Notes under the pieces: model-generated
What the model saw: the letters and a program-made list of their open reading frames with translations, nothing else
What the model was told of the DNA's origin: nothing
Database searches by the model: none
Position numbers and translations under genes: made by a program
Assembly (NCBI GenBank): GCA_023441145.1
Contig: JAEZQN010000291.1
Location: forward strand, 1 to 13,092
Source of the DNA: Bacillota bacterium
Lineage (GTDB): Bacteria; Bacillota; Clostridia; Lachnospirales; Lachnospiraceae
Direction of reading: 5' to 3'
DNA length: 13,092 bases
In this document: positions 1 to 8,021 of the stretch, in pieces
Layout of the letters: every line of letters starts with the position of its first letter
Position numbering within the stretch: the first letter of the stretch is position 1

Positions 1-945
1 CAATTTGGTGTCTTTATTGTAGGTGCATATCTTGTAACTACAGGAGATACGATAACGGCTGGTGTGATCATTATCTTTGTCCAACTTGTGAACTTTGTGA
101 TAGGCCCTATAGCATCTGTACCACAGATTCTTGCTGGTAAAAAAGCCATTAACACCCTACTTGATAAAATGGCCTCTGCCATTAACTCCAATGTTCGTAA
201 GGAAGGTACAATGGTCCATACAAGCCTTGACACTGGCATTGAGCTTAAGAACCTAACCTTTGCATATGAAGAGGATAATCCAGTGTTAAGAGATATTAAT
301 ATGCAATTTGAAGCGGGTAAGAGCTATGCTATCGTTGGTAGCTCTGGCAGTGGTAAATCTACATTACTGAATCTTTTGGCAGGAGCCTATGAGAATTATG
401 ACGGTGAGATTCTCTATGATAGGGCTGAGCTTCGCTCCATAACCTCTGATAGCTTATATGATCTACTATCTATCGTTCAACAAAATGTGTTTATTTTCAA
501 TAACTCTGTACTTCACAACATTACTATGTTTCGAGAATTTGAAGAGAAGAAACTTACGGAGGCAATTCATATGGCAGGGCTTGATTCCTTACTCTCAGAA
601 CGAGGGATGGACTATCCGTGTGGGGAAAATGGCAATGGCCTCTCTGGTGGAGAACGTCAAAGAATCTCCATTGCTCGTTGTCTACTTCGAAACACTCCGA
701 TTATGTTAGTAGATGAAGCCACTGCCTCATTAGACGCCAAGACTTCCTTCGAAATCTCTAACTCTATTCTAGATATGCAAGGACTTACACGTATTGTTGT
801 CACTCATAAGCTTGAGGAAACTCTATTACAAAAATATGATAAGATTTATGTATTAAAGGATGGCATGGTAAATGAAAGTGGTAGCTTTACTGAGTTAATG
901 AGTAAAAAATCCTACTTCTATTCCCTATTTACTCTATCACAATAA
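1..945 (+). CDS. ABC exporter, permease-ATPase fusion (C-terminal part, 5' truncated by window edge)
   Basis: The frame is open from base 1, so the gene begins outside the window; the GTG at 64 is internal. About 314 residues are visible. The first 40 or so are hydrophobic and look like the last transmembrane helix of an ABC exporter permease, followed by a linker and a full nucleotide-binding domain. Counting from the codon at 64: Walker A GSSGSGKST 92-100, Q-loop VQQ 138-140, signature LSGGERQ 193-199, Walker B IMLVDEAT 213-220, and H-loop histidine 248. All ATPase motifs look intact, so this half should hydrolyse ATP to drive export across the membrane. The half-transporter architecture is typical of MdlB/MsbA-type exporters, which usually pair with a second subunit; the partner would lie to the left. 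The substrate (drug, lipid or peptide) cannot be told. It converges on dnaB and ends just before two terminator hairpins. Confidence 0.9.
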   Translation, partial: QFGVFIVGAYLVTTGDTITAGVIIIFVQLVNFVIGPIASVPQILAGKKAINTLLDKMASAINSNVRKEGTMVHTSLDTGIELKNLTFAYEEDNPVLRDINMQFEAGKSYAIVGSSGSGKSTLLNLLAGAYENYDGEILYDRAELRSITSDSLYDLLSIVQQNVFIFNNSVLHNITMFREFEEKKLTEAIHMAGLDSLLSERGMDYPCGENGNGLSGGERQRISIARCLLRNTPIMLVDEATASLDAKTSFEISNSILDMQGLTRIVVTHKLEETLLQKYDKIYVLKDGMVNESGSFTELMSKKSYFYSLFTLSQ

Positions 946-970
946 AAAAGAGTTTTGCTTGCGAAACTCT
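944..970 (-). terminator. Intrinsic terminator of the gdpP-rplI-dnaB operon
   Basis: Read on the minus strand, AGAGTTT (970-964) pairs with AAACTCT (955-949), and a T-run follows (complement of the A-run 944-948). The U-tract is on the minus side, so it serves dnaB, whose stop codon is at 1030-1032. It lies immediately after the ABC gene stop on the other strand. Confidence 0.7.
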
Positions 971-982
971 CCGCATACAAAC

Positions 983-1024
983 AAGGCTGTACTCTGCAAA
1001 TATAAGCAGTGTACAGCCTTTTTT
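983..1024 (+). terminator. Intrinsic terminator of the ABC exporter gene
   Basis: A perfect 10-bp stem, AAGGCTGTAC (983-992) with GTACAGCCTT (1011-1020), has an 18-base loop and is followed by TTTT (1021-1024). The U-tract is on the plus side. The hairpin sits just past the dnaB stop codon, so together with the 944-970 hairpin it insulates the two convergent units. Confidence 0.85.
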
Positions 1025-1029
1025 CTCAT

Positions 1030-2385
1030 TTATTCTTCTTGACGATCGTAATAACTACGATCAAGATTTGCAAATTTAGTGAACTCAGAAAGCCATCTAA
1101 GCTTAACAGTACCGGTAGGACCATTTCTCTGCTTTCCTATAATAATCTCGGAAACACCTGCATCCTTGGACTCTTTGTTATAGTAATCATCACGATAAAT
1201 GAACATAACAACATCGGCATCCTGCTCAATGGCACCAGATTCACGTAAATCAGACATCATAGGTCGTTTATCTGGTCTTTGTTCTACGGCACGGCTCAAC
1301 TGAGATAAGGCAATCACGGGAGCGTTTACCTCTCTTGCGATGGACTTTAAGGAACGAGAGATCTCTGCAATCTCCTGCTGCTTAGACTCTGCCCTACGAC
1401 TTCCCCCTGACATCAGCTGCAGGTAGTCGATAATGATAAGCCCTAGGTTGTTCTCAAGCTTTAGTTTACGACACTTACTTCTAAGCTCCTGTACCGTAAT
1501 ACCCGGTGTATCGTCAATGATTAGACTGGAATCTCCAATGTCCTTGGCAGACTCTACAATCTTCATCCAGTCTTCATCCTGTAAATCACCAGTACGAATA
1601 GACTGGGAATCTACCCTTGAATTCATAGAGATAATACGTTTTACTAACTGATCCTTACTCATTTCCAACGAAAATATGACAGTGGAGGTCTTCTGCTTTA
1701 CTGCAACATGCTCCGCTATATTTAAAACAAAGGCCGTCTTACCCATAGAAGGTCTAGCTGCCACAATAATTAAATCCGATGGTTGTAAGCCAGCTGTCTT
1801 ATAATCCAAATCATAAAACCCGGTAGGAACGCCTGTTACACTTCCCTTATTCTTAGCAGCTGCCTCAATGCTTTCTAAGGATTGAATGACAATATCCTTA
1901 ATACTAACAAAATCCCCCGTAGAGCGATTCTGAACAATATCAAATACTTGTTTCTCAGCACTTTCCAATATGGCTTCTGTCTTATCTTTGTTCAGATAAC
2001 AATCACTTGCTATACCCTCTGTTATCTTAATCAGCCGTCTTAAAAGTGCCTTTTCCTTTACTATATTGGCATAGTGCTTTACATTGGCTGAGGTAGGAAC
2101 CGCACTAACCAGTTCTCTAATAAACTCTACGCTACAAAGCTCCTCTGGAATATCCTTTTCCTTCACCTTAGCCTGAAGTGTAACCAAATCTACTGGCTTA
2201 CCTTCATTATAAAGCTCTATCATTGCATCATATAGTATGCCATACTGATTTTGATAAAAATCTTCCCCTATTAACAATTCAGAGGCGGCTGTTATGGCGT
2301 CCTTATCCATAATCATGGAGCCAATTACAGATCTCTCTGCCTCAATATTATGGGGAAGAACCCTTTTAATCAATGCCTCTTCCAT
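1030..2385 (-). CDS. dnaB: Replicative DNA helicase DnaB (called DnaC in Bacillus)
   Basis: This 451-residue protein is full length for the family. It is the hexameric ring helicase that unwinds DNA ahead of the replication fork and contacts primase through its N-terminal domain. The N-terminal helical domain spans about residues 8-110 (start PHNIEAERSV), then a linker, then the RecA-like ATPase domain from about 180. Visible motifs are Walker A ARPSMGKT 210-217, Walker B LIIIDYLQLM 316-325, SQLSR 361-365, the DLRESGAIEQDAD stretch 379-391, and KQRNGPTG 418-425, which holds the arginine-finger region of the family. AGGAG sits about 7 bases before the ATG. It is the last gene of the operon, 28 bases after rplI, and is followed by terminators. 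The gdpP-rplI-dnaB order is well known in Firmicutes. No intein or truncation is seen. Confidence 0.97.
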   Translation of the reverse strand: MEEALIKRVLPHNIEAERSVIGSMIMDKDAITAASELLIGEDFYQNQYGILYDAMIELYNEGKPVDLVTLQAKVKEKDIPEELCSVEFIRELVSAVPTSANVKHYANIVKEKALLRRLIKITEGIASDCYLNKDKTEAILESAEKQVFDIVQNRSTGDFVSIKDIVIQSLESIEAAAKNKGSVTGVPTGFYDLDYKTAGLQPSDLIIVAARPSMGKTAFVLNIAEHVAVKQKTSTVIFSLEMSKDQLVKRIISMNSRVDSQSIRTGDLQDEDWMKIVESAKDIGDSSLIIDDTPGITVQELRSKCRKLKLENNLGLIIIDYLQLMSGGSRRAESKQQEIAEISRSLKSIAREVNAPVIALSQLSRAVEQRPDKRPMMSDLRESGAIEQDADVVMFIYRDDYYNKESKDAGVSEIIIGKQRNGPTGTVKLRWLSEFTKFANLDRSYYDRQEE

Positions 2386-2413
2386 GATTATCTCCTACTC
2401 TTTCCTCACTTGT

Positions 2414-2860
2414 CTATGCTTCTACTACTTTCACCTTAAGCTCACCATTTACCTTAGGGTGAATCTTTATAGTTACCATATACGTCCCAATGCTCTTAAT
2501 TGGATCCTTTAACTGCATTTTCTTTTTATCAATCTCAAGTCCTAATTGTTCCTTAGCAGCCACAGATATCTCCTTCGTGGAAACAGATCCAAAGGTTCTG
2601 CCATCACTACCCGCCTTCAGTTTAACTTCTACTGCTTTATCTTTAAGATTCTCTGCAAAAGCCTTTGCTTGTTCCAATTGCTCTTGCTTTAACTTCTCTT
2701 CGTTCGCTTTTTGTAGCTTTAAGTCATTTATATTTTTGTTATTTGCTTCTATTCCCAACTTCTTAGGGATGATAAAGTTTCTAGCATAGCCCTCATTAAC
2801 ACTTACTATGTCACCTTTTTTCCCTAATGTCTTAACATCCTGTAGTAAAATTACATCCAT
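2414..2860 (-). CDS. rplI: 50S ribosomal protein L9
   Basis: This 148-residue protein has the usual L9 length. L9 binds 23S rRNA near the L1 stalk and has two globular domains joined by a long helix. The N-terminal L9 signature is clear at residues 13-36 (GKKGDIVSVNEGYARNFIIP and on). The lysine- and glutamate-rich stretch 45-75 is the connecting helix, and the C-terminal domain contains GSDGRTFGSVS at about 84-94. AAGGAG lies about 9 bases upstream and falls inside the 3' end of gdpP: only two bases separate the gdpP stop from this start, so translational coupling is likely. dnaB follows after 28 bases. Confidence 0.97.
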   Translation of the reverse strand: MDVILLQDVKTLGKKGDIVSVNEGYARNFIIPKKLGIEANNKNINDLKLQKANEEKLKQEQLEQAKAFAENLKDKAVEVKLKAGSDGRTFGSVSTKEISVAAKEQLGLEIDKKKMQLKDPIKSIGTYMVTIKIHPKVNGELKVKVVEA

Positions 2861-2862
2861 TT

Positions 2863-4920
2863 CTAAATTGCTCCTTCCTGTATCATATCCTGTAGTGTCT
2901 TCTTAATGCTCTCTTTGGCTTGCTCCATGGTACAGTTTTCAAGCTGAGCACCCGCTACTGTCATATGACCACCACCACCTAAGCGTTCCATTACAATCTG
3001 TACGTTCATCTCATCAATGGAACGAGCACTAATATAAATCTTATTATTAAAATGAGTTAATACAAAACTTGCCTTAATACCAACGATATTAAGAAGCTCG
3101 TTGGCTACCTGGGCACCTAACACCGTAGGACTCTCTACACCTTCACTGGCACTGACTGCAATGGCATATTGATTTAAGAACACCTCTGCTCCACTTAACG
3201 CTTCGGCCTTCTTAATGTAATCCACCATATCCGTACGGAAGGATTTGCGAACTCTTGTGACATCTGCTCCACTTCTTCTTAAGTATGCAGCTGCTTCGAA
3301 GGTTCTAACACCTGTCTTCACTAGGAAGTTATTCGTATCAATTACCATACCAGAGTACATGGCATCTGCTTCTAAAGGCTTAACCCTTAGATTATCATCG
3401 GTATACTGAAGAATCTCTGCTACCATCTCACAAGTAGAGGAAGCATATGGCTCTATATAGGATAATACGGCATTCTGCACCACTTCACCAGTCTGGCGAT
3501 GGTGGTCAAGCACTACAATTGTCCTAGTCATATTTAATAGTTCAGGACACTCTGTATAAGTTGGACGATTTACATCTACGATTACCAAAAGAGTATTTTC
3601 ATTTGTAACCTCCATGGCTCTCGTACTGTTAAGAAACATATCCTCCTCATACTCTGGATTATTCATAAATCTAGAAATAATTGGTCTTACACTCTTAGTA
3701 ATCTCATTGATTACAATATAAGCACGTTTATTCAAGGTTTTTGCCACACGATAAACACCAATGGCTGCACCAAAGGAATCCACATCCCCAATGGCATGCC
3801 CCATAATAACAACATTGTCCTTACCTTCAATTAATTCTCTCAAAGCATGGGCTTTTACTCGGGCCTTAACACGGGTATTCTTCTCTACCTGCATGCTCTT
3901 GCCACCATAATACTGAATCTTATCTCCCTCTTTTACAACTACTTGATCTCCGCCACGTCCTAAAGCAAGGTCAATGGCTGCACGGGCATTCTCATAACCC
4001 TTCACATAAGTATCTGCATTTACACCTAGTCCCATACTTAAGGTGACTGCCATATCATTACCGATATTTACTCCTCTCACCTCATCCAAAAGGGAGAATC
4101 GACTATTCTGTAGCTGAGGAAGATATTTTTGTTTGAAGATTACAATATACTTATCCTTCTCTAGCTTCTTAATAATGGCATCTATGCCCTGCATATGCTT
4201 ATTAATCTTTCTGTCAACTAGGGCAATTAAGAGGGAACGTCTAACCTCATCAATACTCTCAAGTGCCTCTTCATAATTATCTATATAAAGAAGTCCTACT
4301 ACTAGCCTTTGTTCCTGATTTTCTTTAATATAAGTCTTTACTAAAGTCTCGTCCATTAAGTAAATGGTATATAGAGTATCTACTCCTGATCCAAACATAA
4401 TACTTCTCTCCATGTTTATATCAGATCCTTCAAAAACTCCTGCTTCGATACTCCGAATAATAGCTTTGTAATCTTTTCCATTTAAAGAGATATGCTTCTC
4501 TACATCCATCTCTGTAGTCGGGAAAATATCACGGTATATCTCAGGAAAGACATTAGTAATGCTTTTTCTTGCAGCCTTCTCATCTTGAATAATATCTCTA
4601 AACTCATCATTAGCCCATAGCAAGTGTCCTTCCTGGTCTAAGACACCATATGGAAGCACTAGCTGCTTTAATAGTTTATTCTGAATGCTATTATAATTAG
4701 CGGAGTATTGTACTACTTCCCGTAAGATAGTTGACCTTTTTGTAAAACATATCACTAACGACAATATCAAATAAAGTCCTGCATAAATAGACATAATAAT
4801 ACCGGCATCTGTATTCACCATAAAGATGCTGATTGTCATACTGATTACAATTAGTGATAAATAAACGGGCCACCTTAGGTATGCCTTCAGTGAACCGGTT
4901 AATTTTGCTTTTGGTTTCAT
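2863..4920 (-). CDS. gdpP: GdpP-type cyclic-di-AMP phosphodiesterase (membrane PAS-GGDEF-DHH protein)
   Basis: The protein has 685 residues, slightly longer than the roughly 660 usual for GdpP/YybT. The family hydrolyses cyclic-di-AMP to pApA and so controls potassium and cell-wall homeostasis. Order of parts: two membrane helices (about 19-36 and 40-59), a PAS-like domain (about 85-155), a degenerate GGDEF domain (about 170-325, with no GGDEF motif, SMGLGV kept at 295-300), a DHH domain (about 365-530) and DHHA1 (about 580-675). Likely metal ligands are H375, D379 and D381 in GHAIGDVDSFGA, D449, DHH at 472-474 and D528. GGGH at 649-652 is the DHHA1 signature. All catalytic motifs look intact. 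AGGAG lies about 8 bases before the ATG. It is first in the operon with rplI and dnaB; the yybS gene often found upstream in Firmicutes is absent here. Confidence 0.93.
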   Translation of the reverse strand: MKPKAKLTGSLKAYLRWPVYLSLIVISMTISIFMVNTDAGIIMSIYAGLYLILSLVICFTKRSTILREVVQYSANYNSIQNKLLKQLVLPYGVLDQEGHLLWANDEFRDIIQDEKAARKSITNVFPEIYRDIFPTTEMDVEKHISLNGKDYKAIIRSIEAGVFEGSDINMERSIMFGSGVDTLYTIYLMDETLVKTYIKENQEQRLVVGLLYIDNYEEALESIDEVRRSLLIALVDRKINKHMQGIDAIIKKLEKDKYIVIFKQKYLPQLQNSRFSLLDEVRGVNIGNDMAVTLSMGLGVNADTYVKGYENARAAIDLALGRGGDQVVVKEGDKIQYYGGKSMQVEKNTRVKARVKAHALRELIEGKDNVVIMGHAIGDVDSFGAAIGVYRVAKTLNKRAYIVINEITKSVRPIISRFMNNPEYEEDMFLNSTRAMEVTNENTLLVIVDVNRPTYTECPELLNMTRTIVVLDHHRQTGEVVQNAVLSYIEPYASSTCEMVAEILQYTDDNLRVKPLEADAMYSGMVIDTNNFLVKTGVRTFEAAAYLRRSGADVTRVRKSFRTDMVDYIKKAEALSGAEVFLNQYAIAVSASEGVESPTVLGAQVANELLNIVGIKASFVLTHFNNKIYISARSIDEMNVQIVMERLGGGGHMTVAGAQLENCTMEQAKESIKKTLQDMIQEGAI

Positions 4921-4978
4921 CCTTACATCTCCTGTATTCTATATGGTAATACATGCACATCTTAACGGACTATAGAAT

Positions 4979-5007
4979 ATTATATCATTTTTCCCTATGA
5001 TAGAAAA
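4979..5007 (-). promoter_or_regulatory. Putative promoter of the gdpP-rplI-dnaB operon
   Basis: On the minus strand a perfect extended -10, TGATATAAT (TATAAT at 4984-4979), lies about 58 bases before the gdpP start. The -35 at a 17-base spacing is weak (TTTTCT), so the call leans on the extended -10. The implied 5' leader is about 50 bases. Confidence 0.5.
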
Positions 5008-5032
5008 GAAGAATTTAAGTGGTTAGTAAGCA

Positions 5033-5061
5033 CTATTAATAAATTGTATACTTATTAATAG
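5033..5061. repeat. Perfect 10-bp inverted repeat in the gdpP upstream region
   Basis: CTATTAATAA (5033-5042) is the exact reverse complement of TTATTAATAG (5052-5061), with a 9-base spacer. It lies about 30 bases upstream of the putative gdpP -35 and about 140 bases before the start of the plus-strand pseudogene. No T-run follows, so it is not a classical terminator. It may be an operator, or chance in a very AT-rich stretch. The rest of 4921-5198 is AT-rich, with no gene seen. Confidence 0.4.
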
Positions 5062-5198
5062 AATACCATGTATTTACATTATAAAACTTTATTAGTTGTG
5101 ATAGCTATTGTTCCTAATGATAATATATATTAATACACTAATAATTAAGCCTACATAACGCTTAGTACAACGAAAAAAATACAATATTCGAGAATAAC

Positions 5199-6285
5199 AT
5201 GAGAATCTATCTAAAACTTAGTTGATTTATTGATACACTTGCAGTTAATTTTCTATTTGGTACCGTAGCCTCACTTAGTACTATGCTGATTGAAAACACA
5301 AGTGTTGCAGCAATCGCTACGAAGATTAACGTAACGAAGGTAAACTTACCAAAAGGAGGTACCTACAAATTACAGGTTACAGGTACTAAGACCACTGTTA
5401 CATGGTCTACCTCTAAAAAAGTATTACTACTGTAAAATGGTGTAGTTTCTGGTAAAGAAACAGTTATCTATGTTATTACTGCAAAAACTGGAAAGAAAAG
5501 CTATAGCTATAAGACTACTGTATTACCCTACAAAATAAATTCTAATAACGTTGAAATGATAAAAGGAAAAGCCTATACTTAAAGTAACCAGTTTACCTAA
5601 AAAGACCAAAACCACCTTCAAATCTAGTAAAACCTCAATTACCACAGTCAATAAAAAGACTAGCAATGTTACAGCCAAAAAGAATATCTCTGCAGTCATT
5701 TCTGCTACCTTAAGTGATTGAACTCTAAGCTGTACAGTTCCCGTAATAAATAAGACACTTATCAACTGTCCAGTTACAAATAATGTGAAGCTAGGTCAAA
5801 CTGTAAGTTATAATACCAAAGTTGATGAGGAAATAACATATAGTGTAGGCAAGGGCTATGTAGATTGTGAAATCTCACCAACGTTCTTCTTTGTAAGAGA
5901 TACCTTAACAATGAAAGTAACTGATAAGTTTGAAGGGAGTGATACCATTACCTTTGCATATGATGATGGATGGAAAAAGTAATCAATGTTAAGGTTACTT
6001 GAAGCTCTATTACCTATAACAGCTTCACACCACTAGACTATAGCTTTAACTTACAGAATAATGAAGAGTACAATTCTGCTTATGTCTACTTCTATGATAA
6101 GAATGGTAAAGAAGTACAACAAGAATATACTTACTATGATTACATTTATGCTCGCCCTAACAAGAGAAAAATAGTACATGAAATTTCTATAGTATAGTAG
6201 AAGACCAATCATATGGCAATATAGAATCCATATAGGTAGAAATCTGCCCAGATTTTATTGATTATGAATATTGCATATGCACGAC
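5199..6285 (+). pseudogene. Decayed secreted Ig-like/beta-module protein (remnant 1)
   Basis: Joining frames recovers a recognisable secreted protein. ATG at 5199 gives MRIYLKLS, then TGA (5223-5225), then a hydrophobic stretch (LAVNFLFGTVASLST) ending near SVAA, which looks like a signal peptide. Next come two bacterial Ig-like (BIG2-like) modules, with phrases such as TKINVTKVNLPKGGTYKLQV, WSTSKK, NGVVSGKE and AKTGKKSYSYKTTV. A third beta module follows, about 5770-5997. A last module has SAYVYFYDKNGKEV and YGNIESI. Lesions: stops at 5223, 5433, 5719, 6000, 6195 and 6233, and frameshifts near 5580, 5970 and 6197. The largest intact piece is 65 residues. No ribosome binding site is clear at 5199. 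The family is typical of Clostridia cell-surface proteins; original function unknown. The exact 3' end is uncertain, since the last readable frame runs into the terminator. Confidence 0.8.
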
Positions 6286-6326
6286 AAAAAAGCCAGTCTG
6301 AGAAGATTTATCAGACTGGCTTTTTT
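6286..6326. terminator. Strong bidirectional intrinsic terminator
   Basis: AAAAAAGCCAGTCTGA (6286-6301) pairs perfectly with TCAGACTGGCTTTTTT (6311-6326) around a 9-base loop. It has U-tracts on both strands, so it can end both the plus-strand pseudogene and the minus-strand secreted protein gene, whose stop is at 6343-6345. Confidence 0.92.
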
Positions 6327-6342
6327 ATGTTATATTACTTCT

Positions 6343-7815
6343 TTATTTCTGCCACTGTATGGAATAGTTGCCATTTGAGTACTTATCACTACGTTGTATC
6401 ACTATATAATAAGTGCCTTTACTAAGTTTATGTTTATTACTATAATTTACCGACTGTAGCTTAGTGGAACCACCATAATCATATAATGAAGAGGATCCTA
6501 TCTCTTTTTTTAATTTACTATCTGAATAGATCTTAATTTTTAATTGTCCTGATGAGATATTACCTTTCACTAACAATTTAACAACCTGTGCCTTTGTCAG
6601 TTTAACTTTATAATAGTCCTTAGTGTTATCACCTGGCAAAATTAACCCTGATAACGTCTTGCCTTTCGTTAAGGAGACTGCCTTTTTCACACTGGAGCCA
6701 CTTATTTCTTTTACTTCCTTAAAAGAGTACTTTGTAGTGAATGCGTACTCATAACTTCTTACTCTTATATAATACGTTGTGTTCTTCTTTACAGCAAAGG
6801 CTACTTTACTATTATACTTAGAACCTCCATATATGTAACATTCTTTAGATAACGCTTTCTTCTTACCATCACAGAGTGTAATATTTCCACTTAATTTTGA
6901 GTTTGTTGTAAACGTAATATATCCAGATTTACTTGGCTTAATCTTTACATAAAAGTTTTGCTTTACATTTGCAGGAGAAATAGTAAAGGCCGAACCTGCC
7001 TTCAACGTGGTCTCTGATTTAAATTGATAAGCTATGTTGAAGACCTCACTATAGCTTTTACACCAAAGATAATAGGTTCCTGCATTTACAGGAAACATAT
7101 TAACATATTTATTGTAGGAAGAAAGATTTCCATCTCCATTAGAATATGCTACTTTTTTACTATTACACAATTTTAAGGTTGTATTTTGATTACCTGCTAT
7201 GTGTAGATATCCACTCTTAGATACGACAATCTTAAGATATGTACCAACCTCAGAACTTGCTATTGTAGTTGAGGAACCAGAGGTTAATGTCCTATCACCA
7301 CTGCTGGTAAAAGTAATCCCTACTGAACCAACATTCTGAAACACCTCTGCTAGATTACTTCCATAAACATATTGTTGCGAATAAATCTTTAAATAATAGG
7401 TACCGGCTGCGATATTAACACTGTCATCATCTGGTTTCCATCCATCATAATTATCTAAAGATAACCATAAGGTACTGTAATCTTGCTTATACACTGTGGT
7501 ACAAGCAGCATCTGTATATAACTCTGCCTGCAAGTTCTTTGCCGTATCTGTTGAATTCAATGCTATAGCTACATCTAACAAACCACCACTAGTCACTGTA
7601 ATAGGGATCACCACACCATAGTATTGAGTACTTCCATTGGTTCCTATTAAATCACCTTGAGTGTATGCGAAGTTACTAACAACACCTTCAGGCGTTGGAA
7701 CAACAGTGCTTACTGGTTTTCCATCCCTGTCTACTACCGTACTACCTAATGCATGTATACATGTCATACTTACCATTAAAACAGTTAATAGTAATGATAA
7801 CAATCTCTTTTTCAT
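6343..7815 (-). CDS. Secreted protein with about four beta-sandwich repeats, function unknown
   Basis: This 490-residue protein begins with a clear signal peptide: MKKR, a hydrophobic core LLSLLLTVLMVSMTCI, and a likely cleavage near HALGS (about residue 24). No LPXTG, SLH or lipobox is seen, so it is probably released or held non-covalently. The rest appears to be four repeats of about 90-120 residues (about 50-170, 180-268, 270-366, 372-490). Each ends in a similar strand: AGTYYLKIYS 137-146, AGTYYLWCKS 245-254, KNTTYYIRVRS 344-354, and KGTYYIVIQRS 466-476. This resembles the bacterial pre-peptidase C-terminal (PPC) beta-sandwich, usually an accessory or binding module, but here no catalytic domain is attached. 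The mature part is rich in Ser, Thr, Tyr and Lys. GGAGG lies about 6-7 bases before the ATG, and a good promoter lies upstream. It stands alone between two pseudogenes of opposite orientation. Confidence 0.85.
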   Translation of the reverse strand: MKKRLLSLLLTVLMVSMTCIHALGSTVVDRDGKPVSTVVPTPEGVVSNFAYTQGDLIGTNGSTQYYGVVIPITVTSGGLLDVAIALNSTDTAKNLQAELYTDAACTTVYKQDYSTLWLSLDNYDGWKPDDDSVNIAAGTYYLKIYSQQYVYGSNLAEVFQNVGSVGITFTSSGDRTLTSGSSTTIASSEVGTYLKIVVSKSGYLHIAGNQNTTLKLCNSKKVAYSNGDGNLSSYNKYVNMFPVNAGTYYLWCKSYSEVFNIAYQFKSETTLKAGSAFTISPANVKQNFYVKIKPSKSGYITFTTNSKLSGNITLCDGKKKALSKECYIYGGSKYNSKVAFAVKKNTTYYIRVRSYEYAFTTKYSFKEVKEISGSSVKKAVSLTKGKTLSGLILPGDNTKDYYKVKLTKAQVVKLLVKGNISSGQLKIKIYSDSKLKKEIGSSSLYDYGGSTKLQSVNYSNKHKLSKGTYYIVIQRSDKYSNGNYSIQWQK

Positions 7816-7851
7816 TTTTTCCCTCCATAATAATTATTATCAACAAGAATA

Positions 7852-7880
7852 ATCATACCATAACTCAGTGATATTTTCAA
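7852..7880 (-). promoter_or_regulatory. Sigma-A type promoter of the secreted protein gene
   Basis: On the minus strand TTGAAA (7880-7875) and TATGAT (7857-7852) are separated by exactly 17 bases, with a TGG extension before the -10 (extended -10). The predicted leader is about 30 bases, and GGAGG precedes the ATG at 7815. Confidence 0.75.
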
Positions 7881-7902
7881 TAAATTACCATATATTAATG
7901 TA

Positions 7903-7920
7903 AAATGTTTTAAAACATTT
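7903..7920. repeat. 18-bp perfect palindrome upstream of the secreted protein promoter
   Basis: AAATGTTTTAAAACATTT is perfectly self-complementary and lies 22 bases upstream of the -35 box of the promoter at 7852-7880. Its position suits an activator or repressor site; no terminator-like T-run follows in either direction. Confidence 0.5.
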
Positions 7921-8021
7921 ATTGTATTTAAATATAGTGTGTGAAAAATTGTTTCAGCATATAAAATATCTGTAGAATTATATGACCAGCAGAATGGGAC
8001 GATAATATGTTATAGAAAAGA

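Noticed and set aside
1009..1248. Plus-strand open frame of 79 residues
   Set aside because: It lies antisense inside dnaB, begins in the terminator and has no family resemblance.
2490..2789. Plus-strand open frame of 99 residues, Phe/Ser-rich
   Set aside because: It is an antisense shadow of rplI; its low-complexity composition reflects the Lys/Glu-rich helix of L9 read backwards.
5523..5765. Minus-strand open frame of 80 residues with hydrophobic stretches
   Set aside because: It is the shadow of the plus-strand Thr/Lys-rich Ig-like remnant and lacks a ribosome binding site.
5785..5982. Small plus-strand gene of 65 residues
   Set aside because: It has no ribosome binding site, and its frame continues upstream into the same Ig-like protein beyond a TGA at 5719. 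It is a fragment of remnant 1.
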